A stretch of 64,000 nt of DNA, taken from NCBI RefSeq assembly GCF_042686025.1, contig NZ_JBHUOZ010000001.1, forward strand, positions 930,001 through 994,000, written 5' to 3'. Origin of the DNA: Terrimonas rubra. GTDB lineage: Bacteria; Bacteroidota; Bacteroidia; Chitinophagales; Chitinophagaceae. Shown here piece by piece: positions 6,997 to 15,900 of the stretch; within the stretch, counting starts at the first letter, position 1, and the number at the start of each line of letters is the position of its first letter. The position numbers were made by a program, and so were the translations under genes. A model generated the notes under the pieces. The model did no database searches. It saw only the letters and a program-made list of their open reading frames with translations, and had not been told where the DNA came from.

Positions 6997-9504
6997 ATGC
7001 CTCGATTTTTACGCAACCACATTCTAATCAATGAAAGAACTCAAGTTTTGCCATATACCAGCCCCAATACGGGCAGGTCAAAAGTCGTTCCGCGTCCAAT
7101 AGGCAATAGACAGCAGCATGGAACAAACATCAGGCAGCAGTTTGAAACAGCAGTAGATGATTTTCGAGAAGTTTATGATGAACAAGATACCGATGTAATT
7201 TATGTCGTTTTCAAATCGCCGATAGATGTTCTTTTGGATATTGATAAATTTGACAAAGGGAATTTTAGGCTCGCATCCTATAAACGAATATCCAGCAATA
7301 TTGAAGACGACAGTATTCATGCTTATTATGAAGCAACTGTTTGCTTAAATCGCCGCGCAATTGCTCAGTTTCTCAGAAAGATTGAAGATTATTTAAATAG
7401 AACAACCCCTTTAACCTACAATGAAGATGGTTCTGTAAAGGGGGGCGGCAATCCATACAATCAATCCCTTATTGCAAATATTGAGGAGATAAAGGCTGCA
7501 ACTTTACAGAGCTTTTGGCAAGAGCCAGAATTGACGTTTCCCTTATTAAATGAGGATGTTTGGTGGGAGGTGTGGTTACATCGTGATGTAGCCGACAATA
7601 TCGAAAATCCCATTGAAAATCTACTGCCGCGATTAAATGATGCTGGGTTGCAAATCGGGGATAGATTTTTACAATTCCCTGAACATTGGATTTATTTACT
7701 GAGAGGAACGGCTTCCCAATTAAGTGCGATATTATATTCTGATAGACTTGCAGAAATAAGAAAGCCGAGAGAAACGGCAGATTTCTTTACTACATTGGAG
7801 CGACAGGAAGAAGCCCAATGGGTTGAGGATTTAACTAACAGAATAGAAATACTTTCTGAACAAAATGCGGTTGCCGTTTGCTTGCTTGATACCGGTGTTA
7901 ATCGGGAACATCCATTGTTAGCACCACTAGTTCCCATGCATCATTTAGATTCAGTGGATCCAGCATGGACAACTGCTGATACAGGCGGCCTTTACGGACA
8001 TGGAACCCCAATGGCTGCATTATCTTTTTATGGTGACTTGACCGATGCTTTGGCTTCCAATGAACGAATTCAAATATTCCACCATTTGGAAAGTATTAAA
8101 TTCATTAATCCCAATGTTCCGCATGACCCGATCTTATATGGAGCGGTTACACAGGAAGCAATAGCAAGAGGTGAAATAATTAATCCTCAGTTTAAGCGTA
8201 TTGTCTGCATGGCCGTAACATGCGCAGATACTATTCACCGAGGACGGCCAACCTCGTGGTCTGCGGCGATAGACCAAACGCTATTTGGTTCAATTGATGA
8301 ACCAAATACCAAACTGTTGATGGTTGTTTCTTCGGGTAATATGCTTGAAGAAGAAAGAATAAATTACCCACTTAGCAACGAGGATTCGACCATACAAGAC
8401 CCTGCTCAATCATATAACACAATAACAGTAGGTGCTTATACATTAAAGGACAGAATAGATTTGCAGGCTTTTCCTGATAGTGAACTATTGGCTCAAAGGG
8501 GTGAAATGTCACCATGTAATACTACTTCTATTGGCTGGCTCCATGAATGGTGTAAAAAACCAGACATTGTTATGGAAGGTGGAAACTGGGCTGTTCAAAA
8601 CAACGGAATAATTAGCCCAGAATCATTACTATTACTTAGTGCCTCTAGAGGCGGGTTAGGACGCAGTTTGTTTACAACGTTTAACGATACCAGTGCCTCA
8701 ACAGCTTTGGCTTCAAAGTTTTTGGCAGAACTATATACTGGTTATCCTAATTTAAAACCAGAAACAATTAGGGCGTTAATGATTCACTCTGCTGATTGGA
8801 CACCAGAGATGCTTGGCAATCGTTCTATTACTCAGCTTCCATCCTTAGAAAAAGAAAAATTAATTGCACACGTTGGATATGGAGTACCAAACTTAGAAAA
8901 GGCTAGATATAGTGCTAATAATTCCCTTTCTATGATTATTGAAAGGACTTTAACTCCTTTCAGGCTGGACGGCTCAACGGTCAAGACCAATGAATTTCAT
9001 TTGTTTGACCTTCCTTGGCCTGTTGAAGTTTTGCAAGAATTGCTTGCGACAACAGTTAAATTTAAAATAACTTTATCGTATTTCATTGAGCCAAACCCAG
9101 GCAATAGACAATATGAATTATCGGCTAGTTATAAATCTCATGGGCTTAGGTTTAAAATGATAAACTCGAATGAAAGTGAGGCTGCATTTCGAGGGCGAAT
9201 TAGTAGGACATTTAGGGATGAGTCGTATGTAGGAGAAGGTACAGACCATTGGATTCTTGGTAGTCAATTAAGAGATAAAGGTTCTATCCACAAAGATATT
9301 TGGGAAGGAACTGCCGCCGACTTAGCTACAAGAAATAAAATTGCTATATACCCTGTAGGCGGATGGTGGAAGAATAGAAAAAAATTAGAGAGATATAACT
9401 CTTCAGTGAACTATAGCCTCGTAATGACTATCGAAACACCTTCGGAAGATACAGATATTTACACACCTGTTGAGAATTTAATAGAGATTGATAACCTCAT
9501 CTGA
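6997..9504 (+). CDS. S8 (subtilisin-like) peptidase of an ATPase-protease pair
   Basis: 835 residues with no signal peptide, so probably cytoplasmic, unlike most subtilases. The catalytic triad is visible: Asp298 (CLLDTGVN), His335 (YGHGTPMAAL) and Ser566 (NDTSASTALASKF). The oxyanion-hole Asn is probably in VVSSGN. Residues 1-280 form a family-specific N-terminal domain without a standard inhibitor propeptide. About 200 residues after the protease domain form a beta-rich C-terminal domain. It follows the AAA ATPase by 12 bases. A cytoplasmic protease gated by an ATPase would fit a toxin-like or defence effector. The target is unknown, and no small third gene (substrate or inhibitor) is seen on this strand. 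Confidence 0.88.
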   Translation: MPRFLRNHILINERTQVLPYTSPNTGRSKVVPRPIGNRQQHGTNIRQQFETAVDDFREVYDEQDTDVIYVVFKSPIDVLLDIDKFDKGNFRLASYKRISSNIEDDSIHAYYEATVCLNRRAIAQFLRKIEDYLNRTTPLTYNEDGSVKGGGNPYNQSLIANIEEIKAATLQSFWQEPELTFPLLNEDVWWEVWLHRDVADNIENPIENLLPRLNDAGLQIGDRFLQFPEHWIYLLRGTASQLSAILYSDRLAEIRKPRETADFFTTLERQEEAQWVEDLTNRIEILSEQNAVAVCLLDTGVNREHPLLAPLVPMHHLDSVDPAWTTADTGGLYGHGTPMAALSFYGDLTDALASNERIQIFHHLESIKFINPNVPHDPILYGAVTQEAIARGEIINPQFKRIVCMAVTCADTIHRGRPTSWSAAIDQTLFGSIDEPNTKLLMVVSSGNMLEEERINYPLSNEDSTIQDPAQSYNTITVGAYTLKDRIDLQAFPDSELLAQRGEMSPCNTTSIGWLHEWCKKPDIVMEGGNWAVQNNGIISPESLLLLSASRGGLGRSLFTTFNDTSASTALASKFLAELYTGYPNLKPETIRALMIHSADWTPEMLGNRSITQLPSLEKEKLIAHVGYGVPNLEKARYSANNSLSMIIERTLTPFRLDGSTVKTNEFHLFDLPWPVEVLQELLATTVKFKITLSYFIEPNPGNRQYELSASYKSHGLRFKMINSNESEAAFRGRISRTFRDESYVGEGTDHWILGSQLRDKGSIHKDIWEGTAADLATRNKIAIYPVGGWWKNRKKLERYNSSVNYSLVMTIETPSEDTDIYTPVENLIEIDNLI

Positions 9505-9571
9505 TTGAATGAGGCTAGCGTTTTATTTGTTATTTTCACCATAGAAATTTTGATTTTAAAATATTAATCTG

Positions 9572-9724
9572 TTGAATGTAATTTGCTTACAAGACGAGGC
9601 TTTTTATGCTCTGCTTGACGAAGTTGTTACCAAAATGAGGGAAAGGGAAGGGACGAAAACCGAGCTATTAGATAAGACAGCTCGGCAATTGGGTACGATT
9701 ACTTTGGAGATTCAAGCTTTTTAA
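9572..9724 (+). pseudogene. Truncated excisionase/HTH-type mobile-element gene
   Basis: A 50-codon frame starts with TTG and reads NVICLQDEAFYALLDEVV, then a charged helix. This is like the start of the small helix-turn-helix proteins that accompany Bacteroidota tyrosine integrases. The DNA-binding part (normally containing a WIS..EAM.LL motif) is missing: the frame diverges after about 25 residues and stops. I read it as the decayed remnant of the island's mobility module. The family assignment is from memory of the N-terminal pattern and is not certain. The following 158 bases (9725-9882) hold nothing I recognise. Confidence 0.5.
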
Positions 9725-9882
9725 AAACGTACTCATGCTAATGTCCAAGTCGTTGCCGTTAAGACCAATTTTTTAAAAGTTTATTGGACACCACTTTTTA
9801 TTGGTAATAATAAATTGTAGACGTTCGATTTTTCCTTAATTTAAAAAAGGACTTTTTCCAAAGTCTTTGCCCCTAATTTTTC

Positions 9883-10959
9883 CTAAAAAGCAATTTTGAG
9901 AATTGCGTCAAAACTATCCGTGTAATGTATTAAGCCCTGATTATAACCAAGAGATTTCTCAAAAAGTCCTAAAAACAAATCTAGATTTTCTAATTGTAGC
10001 TGTGTCATGCCGGCTATTTCTTGCTTCATTTCATCGCGTGACTTTGAGTTTATGAATTTGAAAAACTTTCCAGTCAGACCAACAATTACATCAGAGGCTT
10101 GAATAAGCTTGTCAGTTTTTGAATCCAAAAATTTATAATTGGAAAGTTTTTCTCCGTTATTGAACATCGGAAAATTCGCTATTTGTTCCTTTATCTCGCC
10201 TTCGTTATCGAATATATGCTCTGAATTCACAAAATGGTAAATTGGACGTGTATATAACTCTAGCAATCCTTTTATCAACATGTGATCTTCTTCATCGGTA
10301 ATGAATAGAAGGTCGTCTTCATTTGCTTTTTTTCGTAAACAACGATCTAGCTCAACTATACTTTCTCCTATCATCTGATCTTGCTTAAAAGGCTCGATGA
10401 TAGCCATTAGCTCAACAACAAAATTATAGAGACTCTCATGAGGAACGTTGGGGTATGTGTATTTCAGAAGTACAGGTACAACAGAATCAATATTGGCTTT
10501 ACAAGCAATATATAATGCTGTTTTAAACCCATGCGAAAATATCAATAGTTCTTTTGGTAATGCTGATTGCACAATATCCACGAGAGAATAGTATAATAGG
10601 TTTAGAGAGGATATATGTAGATATATGTCTTTTTTGGAGACGTTCTCTAAAAAAGTTTTGAGTTTCGGTGACACTAAACAATCCGCAAATTCACCAGTCG
10701 CCAATAGTTTAAGCTTTACCTCATTGACCGTTGGCTGCAATGGTATTCTATCAAAAATGTCTTCTACGTTAGGCCTTGACCCATTAAAACAAAAACCACC
10801 CAGCACGAAGTTTGCTTTGTAGTCAACGTTGAAATCCCCCTTTTTTAAATGAAGTTTTTTTATGTTATTAGTTTCGTCATAGTAGAATGTCAATGATACA
10901 TCAAAGTCTACATGTGGATGCATAGCTTTTATTGATTTTCTGATGTCCATAATCTCCAT
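9883..10959 (-). CDS. DUF3800-like protein
   Basis: 358 residues. The N-terminus has the signature acidic pair in LTFYYDETNN (D28, E29). The C-terminal third has KTDKLIQASDVIVGLTGKFF (D290), which matches the conserved K...Q.aDliaG segment of DUF3800. These two segments are thought to form an RNase H-like active site. The family is common in phage, plasmid and defence loci but its reaction is unknown to me. The middle is longer and more helical than in typical 220-260 residue members. It is the last gene of a leftward group: the nuclease-like gene ends only 10 bases upstream. Confidence 0.7.
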   Translation of the reverse strand: MEIMDIRKSIKAMHPHVDFDVSLTFYYDETNNIKKLHLKKGDFNVDYKANFVLGGFCFNGSRPNVEDIFDRIPLQPTVNEVKLKLLATGEFADCLVSPKLKTFLENVSKKDIYLHISSLNLLYYSLVDIVQSALPKELLIFSHGFKTALYIACKANIDSVVPVLLKYTYPNVPHESLYNFVVELMAIIEPFKQDQMIGESIVELDRCLRKKANEDDLLFITDEEDHMLIKGLLELYTRPIYHFVNSEHIFDNEGEIKEQIANFPMFNNGEKLSNYKFLDSKTDKLIQASDVIVGLTGKFFKFINSKSRDEMKQEIAGMTQLQLENLDLFLGLFEKSLGYNQGLIHYTDSFDAILKIAF

Positions 10960-10969
10960 AGCTCTTCTT

Positions 10970-11944
10970 TCAACTGCTAATATTATTGATCACAAATCTC
11001 ATACATAAATCTCCGTCTTGATGACAGGAGATGTCAATATCTCCATTTGTATTTGGTACAAATTTTCTAATTCCTTCATCCATAAAATCATCGATATTCA
11101 GAGGCTTTTTGGCGTGTGGATTGATGAAAAGCCTCAACCCATCACACAGGCTCTCTTTGTATTCTTTTTTGTTTGCAGCAATCCGAATTGGGTAATAGTT
11201 CTCTTTGATTCTTACAGCATTGAATAAAAAGTTTCCGGTATCATTTCCTAAAGCCCTGGCTTTCCCAAATGTTGCGAGGGAACTGTAAAGAATACCGCTT
11301 ACGTCTGCAAATCTGGCGTCATTAAAAACGCCTAATTCAACTTCTGTTCCATTTCTTTTTTGAGCCGTTTGCAAGCCTAAAACATCATATAAAAGCCACT
11401 GCATGGCCACATCACCTTGAAAATTGAAATCCTGTTTAGTGTAATTTGAGACAGCAATGATAAACGGTCTATCTTTTACATGAGCCAATTGAGAATAACT
11501 ATCGTTGTACTTTTTAATTTTTGATGCAAATGCGTTGGACAGCCTAATTACTGAATGTCTGGAAATTTCAAATAAATGTTGTTCAGTTGTATGCTTAAGC
11601 CCATGAAAAGTTTTTTCCCATTCAGGAACATCATCATGAGCATGGTTAGCAGTAACAGCTTCTATAACAAAGTCTTTATTAGCAGCAACAAAGTCAGGTG
11701 ACGAGAATTTAAAATCGATATCCACTTGAAGATATTTCATTACTGCAAATAAGTACAACTCCCAAAAACTAGAATTGTATGTTGTTTGGAATTCTCTGAC
11801 AAACTTTCCATCACGATCAACAAACCCATTCGCCCATTCTTTCAGAACTTCTTGCACGCCTGTAGATCTGGCACTTATTGTATTTGCAAAATTAGGATGA
11901 AATAAATTTTCATTTACCAGTGGTGTAAATAAATCAATCCCCAT
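10970..11944 (-). CDS. PD-(D/E)xK nuclease-like protein
   Basis: 324 residues. Residues 56-100 read YNSSFWELYLFAVM...SSPDFVAANKDFVIEAVTAN. This gives an E62...D84...E95 arrangement: helix with conserved Glu, then PDF, then a hydrophobic strand ending in E-A. That is the pattern of restriction-endonuclease-like folds. The usual Lys of (D/E)xK is replaced by V97, a variation seen in some branches. No partner methylase is present, so it is not an ordinary restriction system. Spacing of 10 bases to the DUF3800 gene suggests they act together. A DNA- or RNA-targeting defence pair is an inference. Confidence 0.65.
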   Translation of the reverse strand: MGIDLFTPLVNENLFHPNFANTISARSTGVQEVLKEWANGFVDRDGKFVREFQTTYNSSFWELYLFAVMKYLQVDIDFKFSSPDFVAANKDFVIEAVTANHAHDDVPEWEKTFHGLKHTTEQHLFEISRHSVIRLSNAFASKIKKYNDSYSQLAHVKDRPFIIAVSNYTKQDFNFQGDVAMQWLLYDVLGLQTAQKRNGTEVELGVFNDARFADVSGILYSSLATFGKARALGNDTGNFLFNAVRIKENYYPIRIAANKKEYKESLCDGLRLFINPHAKKPLNIDDFMDEGIRKFVPNTNGDIDISCHQDGDLCMRFVINNISS

Positions 11945-11979
11945 TATATTCGCCTTTGTTTATATAATTAGATAATGGA

Positions 11980-12276
11980 TCAATTAAACTGTCTTTCGAT
12001 CCGCCGAACCTCAGCCTCAGCAGCCCCTTTATGTTCGGCAGGAAAGTTGTCACTAAAAACGATTTCCCATCCAGGTTTTGTGAATTTGACCCAAATTTGG
12101 TTCCCCTCCCAAGTTCCAATCCATTCATCATCGTTTTTTGATTGAAACCCTAATGCAGCAACGCGGAGTATTAGAGTATGAGATAGAACATATCCATCTT
12201 TTAAATATCTCTCATATCTAATTTGGATATTATTACCTTTCGGTTCCCATTCGGTTTTTTTTGCCTTCTTGCTCAT
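11980..12276 (-). CDS. Small conserved-looking protein, unknown
   Basis: 98 residues, highly charged at the N-terminus (MSKKAKKTEWEPKG). The body looks like a compact beta domain (NIQIRYERYLKDGYVLSHTL, then WIGTWEGNQIWVKFTKPGWE). I do not recognise a family. It precedes the nuclease-like gene by 35 bases on the same strand and is probably the first gene of that three-gene unit, possibly a regulator, inhibitor or antitoxin. An alternative shorter frame over the same DNA is its shadow. Confidence 0.6.
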   Translation of the reverse strand: MSKKAKKTEWEPKGNNIQIRYERYLKDGYVLSHTLILRVAALGFQSKNDDEWIGTWEGNQIWVKFTKPGWEIVFSDNFPAEHKGAAEAEVRRIERQFN

Positions 12277-12395
12277 ATGCCAAAGATATTAAGTTACTTC
12301 AGTTTATCTAGCATACCACATGTTACTAAATTCATTTTCAATTGATATTCAAATCATTAATTCGTTTATCGCATATAAATCTGAAATTAAACCAT

Positions 12396-12429
12396 GGTTA
12401 GATAATTGTCCATTGAGGGGAGCGAAAAA
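12396..12429 (+). repeat. Degenerate attachment-site copy, middle
   Basis: 34 bases (GGTTAGATAATTGTCCA, TTGAGGGGAGC, GAAAAA) align with 13587-13620 with only four mismatches, all inside the block that matches the tRNA 3' end. This marks an internal boundary of the island and suggests two insertions or one insertion with a tandem accretion. Confidence 0.7.
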
Positions 12430-12458
12430 AGGGTTTCAAATATTTGAAACCCTTTTTT
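12425..12458. terminator. Perfect bidirectional terminator
   Basis: Sixteen-base arms (A6, GGGTTTCAAA / TTTGAAACCC, T6) around TA form an exact palindrome with a T-run in both directions. It serves the leftward RhuM-Fic gene, which ends at 12465. It shares its stem with the tRNA terminator at 5795. Confidence 0.85.
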
Positions 12459-12464
12459 ATTATG

Positions 12465-13457
12465 TTAGTTATGGCTATTAATAAGATTTACCACCACTTC
12501 GACTATGATATTTTTTTCATCCGGGTTACTTTCAGCAATCATCAGCGTAAGGGCAACAAGTGCATTATCTGCAATCCGTTTATACCCATCCTCCCGGTAA
12601 AGAATCCCGTTTTTCTCCAGGAACCATACAAACAGGAAAGCCGCAATTCGCTTATTCCCATCTGAGAAAGAATGATTTTTTACGACAAAATAGAGTAGGT
12701 TGGCCGCTTTTTCTTCTATACTTGGATAAAGGTCAACTCCCCCAAAAGATTGATAGATTGTTGCAATGGAGCTTTTAAAAGACTCGTCTTTTTCATTGCC
12801 AAACAGACTGCTGCCACCAAACCTGTTTTTTAGTCCATTTATAGCTTTAATTGCTTCATCGTAAGTAACAACAAACGAGGACTTCTTATTTGTGCCGTCT
12901 ATCGTTAATGTACGGTGATCATATTTGTCCAATACATCCAGCGCATAAGTGTAATCGGCCAGTACTTTAGCTAATCCACTGGTTTCATCCGAACTGAGAA
13001 GTTTTAACTCCAACACATTGCTCAAAAGCCGGACAGTTTGTTTTAACGTATCAAACTGTTGTGTTTTCTCCTCCAGGCGCTTTTCGTTTAACACATATCC
13101 TTTAGCCAAATAATCTTTTAAAACTTTATTAGCCCACATACGGAACTGTGTACCACGCTTTGAGTTTACGCGATAGCCAATAGAGATAATCATATCCAGG
13201 TTGTAGTGTTCAAGCTCTCTCTTAACCATCCGTTTGCCTTCCTGGCGAACTGTTCGGATTTTCCGAACAGTTGAATCCTGTTCTAACTCGTTGGAAGTGA
13301 ATATGTTTTTTATGTGTTCGCTTATATTAGCTTTACTAGAGTCAAACAAATCCATAATCTGCGCCTGTGTCAGCCAGACCGTATCATGGTCCAGCACAAC
13401 ATCGATGGCCGTCTGTCCATCCGGCGCCTGATATATAATAACATTTCCCTTTTCCAT
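12465..13457 (-). CDS. RhuM-Fic/Doc fusion protein
   Basis: 330 residues. Residues 1-130 are a RhuM-type domain (IIYQAPDGQTAIDVVLDHDT, WLTQAQIMDLFDSSKANISE, IISIGYRVNSKRGTQFRMWA), common in phage-derived regulators. Residues 200-320 are a Fic/Doc domain with the catalytic motif HSFSDGNKR (262-270), so the His and phosphate-loop residues are intact. Fic domains AMPylate proteins and Doc phosphorylates EF-Tu; the HxFxDGNKR form is closest to Doc. No separate Phd-like antitoxin is adjacent, so self-control by the N-terminal domain is possible. It is flanked on both sides by attachment-site copies and makes up nearly the whole second segment of the island. Confidence 0.88.
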   Translation of the reverse strand: MEKGNVIIYQAPDGQTAIDVVLDHDTVWLTQAQIMDLFDSSKANISEHIKNIFTSNELEQDSTVRKIRTVRQEGKRMVKRELEHYNLDMIISIGYRVNSKRGTQFRMWANKVLKDYLAKGYVLNEKRLEEKTQQFDTLKQTVRLLSNVLELKLLSSDETSGLAKVLADYTYALDVLDKYDHRTLTIDGTNKKSSFVVTYDEAIKAINGLKNRFGGSSLFGNEKDESFKSSIATIYQSFGGVDLYPSIEEKAANLLYFVVKNHSFSDGNKRIAAFLFVWFLEKNGILYREDGYKRIADNALVALTLMIAESNPDEKNIIVEVVVNLINSHN

Positions 13458-13586
13458 ACTTATTGAATATAGATAAAGTTAACGCTCTTGTAAACAGTTT
13501 GATTAATAGAATTAATAACATTGAAAGATGGAAACACCATTATCACTCCGGTAAATTAGCAAAGTTTATCAAATCATCTATTATTG

Positions 13587-13620
13587 GGTTAGATAATTGT
13601 CCAGCAGGGGGAGCGAAAAA
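13587..13620 (+). repeat. Island attachment site, right
   Basis: Contains GTCCAGCAGGGGGAGC (13599-13614), identical to the 3' end of tRNA-Asn at 5770-5785. Its flanks are shared with the middle copy at 12396-12429. It defines the right edge of the tRNA-Asn island. Confidence 0.8.
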
Positions 13621-13622
13621 TC

Positions 13623-13650
13623 AAGGCATTACACATAGTAATGCCTTTTT
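13623..13650 (+). terminator. Terminator just outside the island
   Basis: Stem AAGGCATTAC/GTAATGCCTT with a five-base loop and a T-run. It follows the right attachment copy at the same distance that a terminator follows the tRNA and the middle copy. It may be the original tRNA-Asn terminator displaced by integration. Confidence 0.8.
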
Positions 13651-13985
13651 ATTTGAAAAACGTACAAACAAAATCGACAAACAAAACGTTAACAGTTCCC
13701 GCTTCTCTTGACTCCGCTTTTCTTTAATTTTTTTGCGATTAACGGATCAGGTTGGATAATCGGGGATTAGCTATATCCCTGCTTATCTCTAAATACAAAT
13801 AGTTTCAACGTTCTGTTGATGTAACTATTAGACGATAATTAATTTACTAATTGTTCTTATCTAACGAATGAGGATACATTTCGGATTTAAATTTGCAATC
13901 ATAATACACTTTGATAAATTGTCTTGTTGCTTATTCAATAAATTTAATATGGAAGAGTTGCCGATGCTGTCGTCAACCTAGTTGC
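13651..13985. other. AT-rich intergenic stretch
   Basis: 335 bases between the island edge and the M1-like peptidase gene. Apart from a short A-rich direct repeat (ACAAACAAAA type, near 13661-13685) I see no gene, RNA or clear promoter. Confidence 0.4.
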
Positions 13986-15215
13986 TTAATAAACTTCTGC
14001 TTTAAAAGCATTTACAGATATTTCATCAGCATACTCTTTTAGCACTGTCATCATTTCTTCGGTCGTTGAAACTTTTCTCTTATGGATATCCTTCAAAAAC
14101 AGCAACATTTTCTCTTCACCAATATTTTGTTCGAGTTTATACAAAAGATAAGGCCCTTTAAAATAGGCTACTGAATGCCATTGGTTATCGCTCTTTGTTA
14201 TTTGGGAGATCCTTATAGGTTTTTTATAGGCATCTTCATACTTTTTCAACAACGTTTGAAATGCGTCTTTAGAAAGTGTATTCTCTATCCATTTTAATTC
14301 TGCAAATTCTGCAAAAGATTCATTAAGCCAGTCTTCCCAACCCTCTACTTTTGCATTTTGCCACCAAAGGTGTCCTATTTCGTGCGCAAGTACTTTTTTG
14401 TCCACTGGGCCAAACCCATCTAATAGAGATAATGAAATAAATCCTTTCCTTGCGTATGACATATCATGTCCAAAAGGATTTACCGCTATAATTAGGTTGT
14501 CAGAATCGGTTATTCCATACCATGTCTCAAAAAAACTGTAAATGGATTGTGATATTACTCGAATTTCATTTATTTTTTCTTTTGGCAGCTTTGTACCGTA
14601 GAATTTCATCCTGTTGTTACCGGAACTGAACCGTTGAAATTCTTTAGAAAGTATAACAGGTATATCAAAGTGGTTGTTTGAATTGGCGATTATTACATTT
14701 GATTTTTCATTCTTAATAACTCCGTTACCAATAACCTCGTACTCTTCTGGTTTGTGAAATTTTAAATAGTAGGAATAATTTTTATCATCAATGTTTACAG
14801 GGAACCAACCCGTGTAAAGGCTTAGTTCAATCCAGTTAGGATTATATGCAAATACAGCACTCTCAATTTTATCCAGTGGGTAGGAGTATATTATTGTTAG
14901 AATGTACTTTGAGGGGAATGTATTTTGAATCCTAATACTTTTTAAATCTTCAATTGTGTCAATCACCTTGTAGCTGACAGCTTGATCTCCAAATTTCAAT
15001 TGTTTAATGTTGGCATTTTTGTTTAAATAGAAATGAAAATCCTTTTCATGTGTATTTTGATAACTAACATTAAAAGTAGCATTGAGGGTTTTTAAGGAAT
15101 CAATATAAATACTACCGTCATAATGGGTGATTTTTTGTGCTATAGCAACTTCACTATTTAGGGCGATTGATACTATAAGGAAAAACAAGGCAAGGATTCT
15201 TAACATATTTTTCAT
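13986..15215 (-). CDS. M1-family-like zinc metallopeptidase, secreted
   Basis: 409 residues with an N-terminal signal peptide (LRILALFFLIVSIALNSEVA). The zinc site is H278-E-I-G-H282 in LAHEIGHLWWQ, with E299 in LNESFAE as the third ligand. The spacing is two residues shorter than the usual M1 spacing of 18. An N-terminal beta region (1-200) resembles the M1 saddle domain. The peptide-anchoring GAMEN motif is not seen; the segment before the zinc site reads MSYARKGFISLSLL, so it may not be a typical aminopeptidase. It is shorter than full M1 enzymes, lacking the C-terminal helical domain. A 106-bp piece of this gene is duplicated at 20143-20248. Confidence 0.8.
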   Translation of the reverse strand: MKNMLRILALFFLIVSIALNSEVAIAQKITHYDGSIYIDSLKTLNATFNVSYQNTHEKDFHFYLNKNANIKQLKFGDQAVSYKVIDTIEDLKSIRIQNTFPSKYILTIIYSYPLDKIESAVFAYNPNWIELSLYTGWFPVNIDDKNYSYYLKFHKPEEYEVIGNGVIKNEKSNVIIANSNNHFDIPVILSKEFQRFSSGNNRMKFYGTKLPKEKINEIRVISQSIYSFFETWYGITDSDNLIIAVNPFGHDMSYARKGFISLSLLDGFGPVDKKVLAHEIGHLWWQNAKVEGWEDWLNESFAEFAELKWIENTLSKDAFQTLLKKYEDAYKKPIRISQITKSDNQWHSVAYFKGPYLLYKLEQNIGEEKMLLFLKDIHKRKVSTTEEMMTVLKEYADEISVNAFKAEVY

Positions 15216-15363
15216 TTCAGGTTTTCAGATTAATACCAGCCAGAAAACTGTCTGAATTTAAACGGTAAAGCAATTGAAATGTTACAACTATGATCAAGAA
15301 ATTTTTAGTTTATACAACAACAGCAGACTAGCTTAATTAGCTAGTGATATAATTTCGTATAGT

Positions 15364-15528
15364 TTAAAGCGCATTTTACCCCTTGCCGGTTTTTTTAGTA
15401 CCGCTGGGGCACAGGAAGCCATTGAAATTTTTTATTTTATCCCTAATACCGCATTTAGTATAACAGGAAATATGCGGCTGATTTTCACGCCTGAGGTCCT
15501 GCTTTCCAATGATACCGTTATTCTTTAA
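15364..15528 (+). pseudogene. Remnant with signal-peptide-like start
   Basis: An open frame without a start codon reads LKRILPLAGFFSTAGAQ (signal-peptide-like), then EAIEIFYFIPNTAFSITGNM and ends LLSNDTVIL. It could be the remains of a short secreted protein whose start was lost, or chance. The DNA on either side (15216-15363) shows nothing else. Confidence 0.25.
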
Positions 15529-15572
15529 CTGAACTTCTTATTTGGTATATTTGAGTGACTTAAATAATTACT

Positions 15573-15806
15573 ATGCCAGATAGCAATCTGAAAAGTCCTT
15601 ATCGGGCTACAGAGCCACTTACATTCTGGAGCTATATCAATGCTATAGAAAAAGAAGTGGTGCAAGAGTATGACGGCACTATAGTAGGCACAAATACTTA
15701 TACATACAGTTATGTAGCCAATGCCAATGGCTACCCCACCAGCAGCCAACAAACATCGAATGGTACATTAAGCAGTACTACCACTTACGAATACATCATA
15801 AAATAA
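15573..15806 (+). CDS. Short protein, likely C-terminal remnant of a secreted repeat protein
   Basis: 77 residues. The second half (NTYTYSYVANANGYPTSSQQ, then STTTYEYIIK) has the look of the C-terminal beta strands of Bacteroidota lipoproteins with YD-like or DUF4595-like repeats. There is no signal peptide or lipobox at its start, so it is probably the 3' end of a once larger gene or a recently captured fragment. Confidence 0.4.
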   Translation: MPDSNLKSPYRATEPLTFWSYINAIEKEVVQEYDGTIVGTNTYTYSYVANANGYPTSSQQTSNGTLSSTTTYEYIIK

Positions 15807-15900
15807 ACCAACCAAAAAATAAGGGTATAAAAAATTAATGCTAATATAGGTTAGCAATGGCAGGCTGGTCTCCTTCTCTTTTTTTTGTTTTGATCAGTGT

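Noticed and set aside
13463..13711. 82-codon + strand frame crossing the right attachment site
   Set aside because: It spans the attachment repeat and terminator, so it is more likely chance than a gene.
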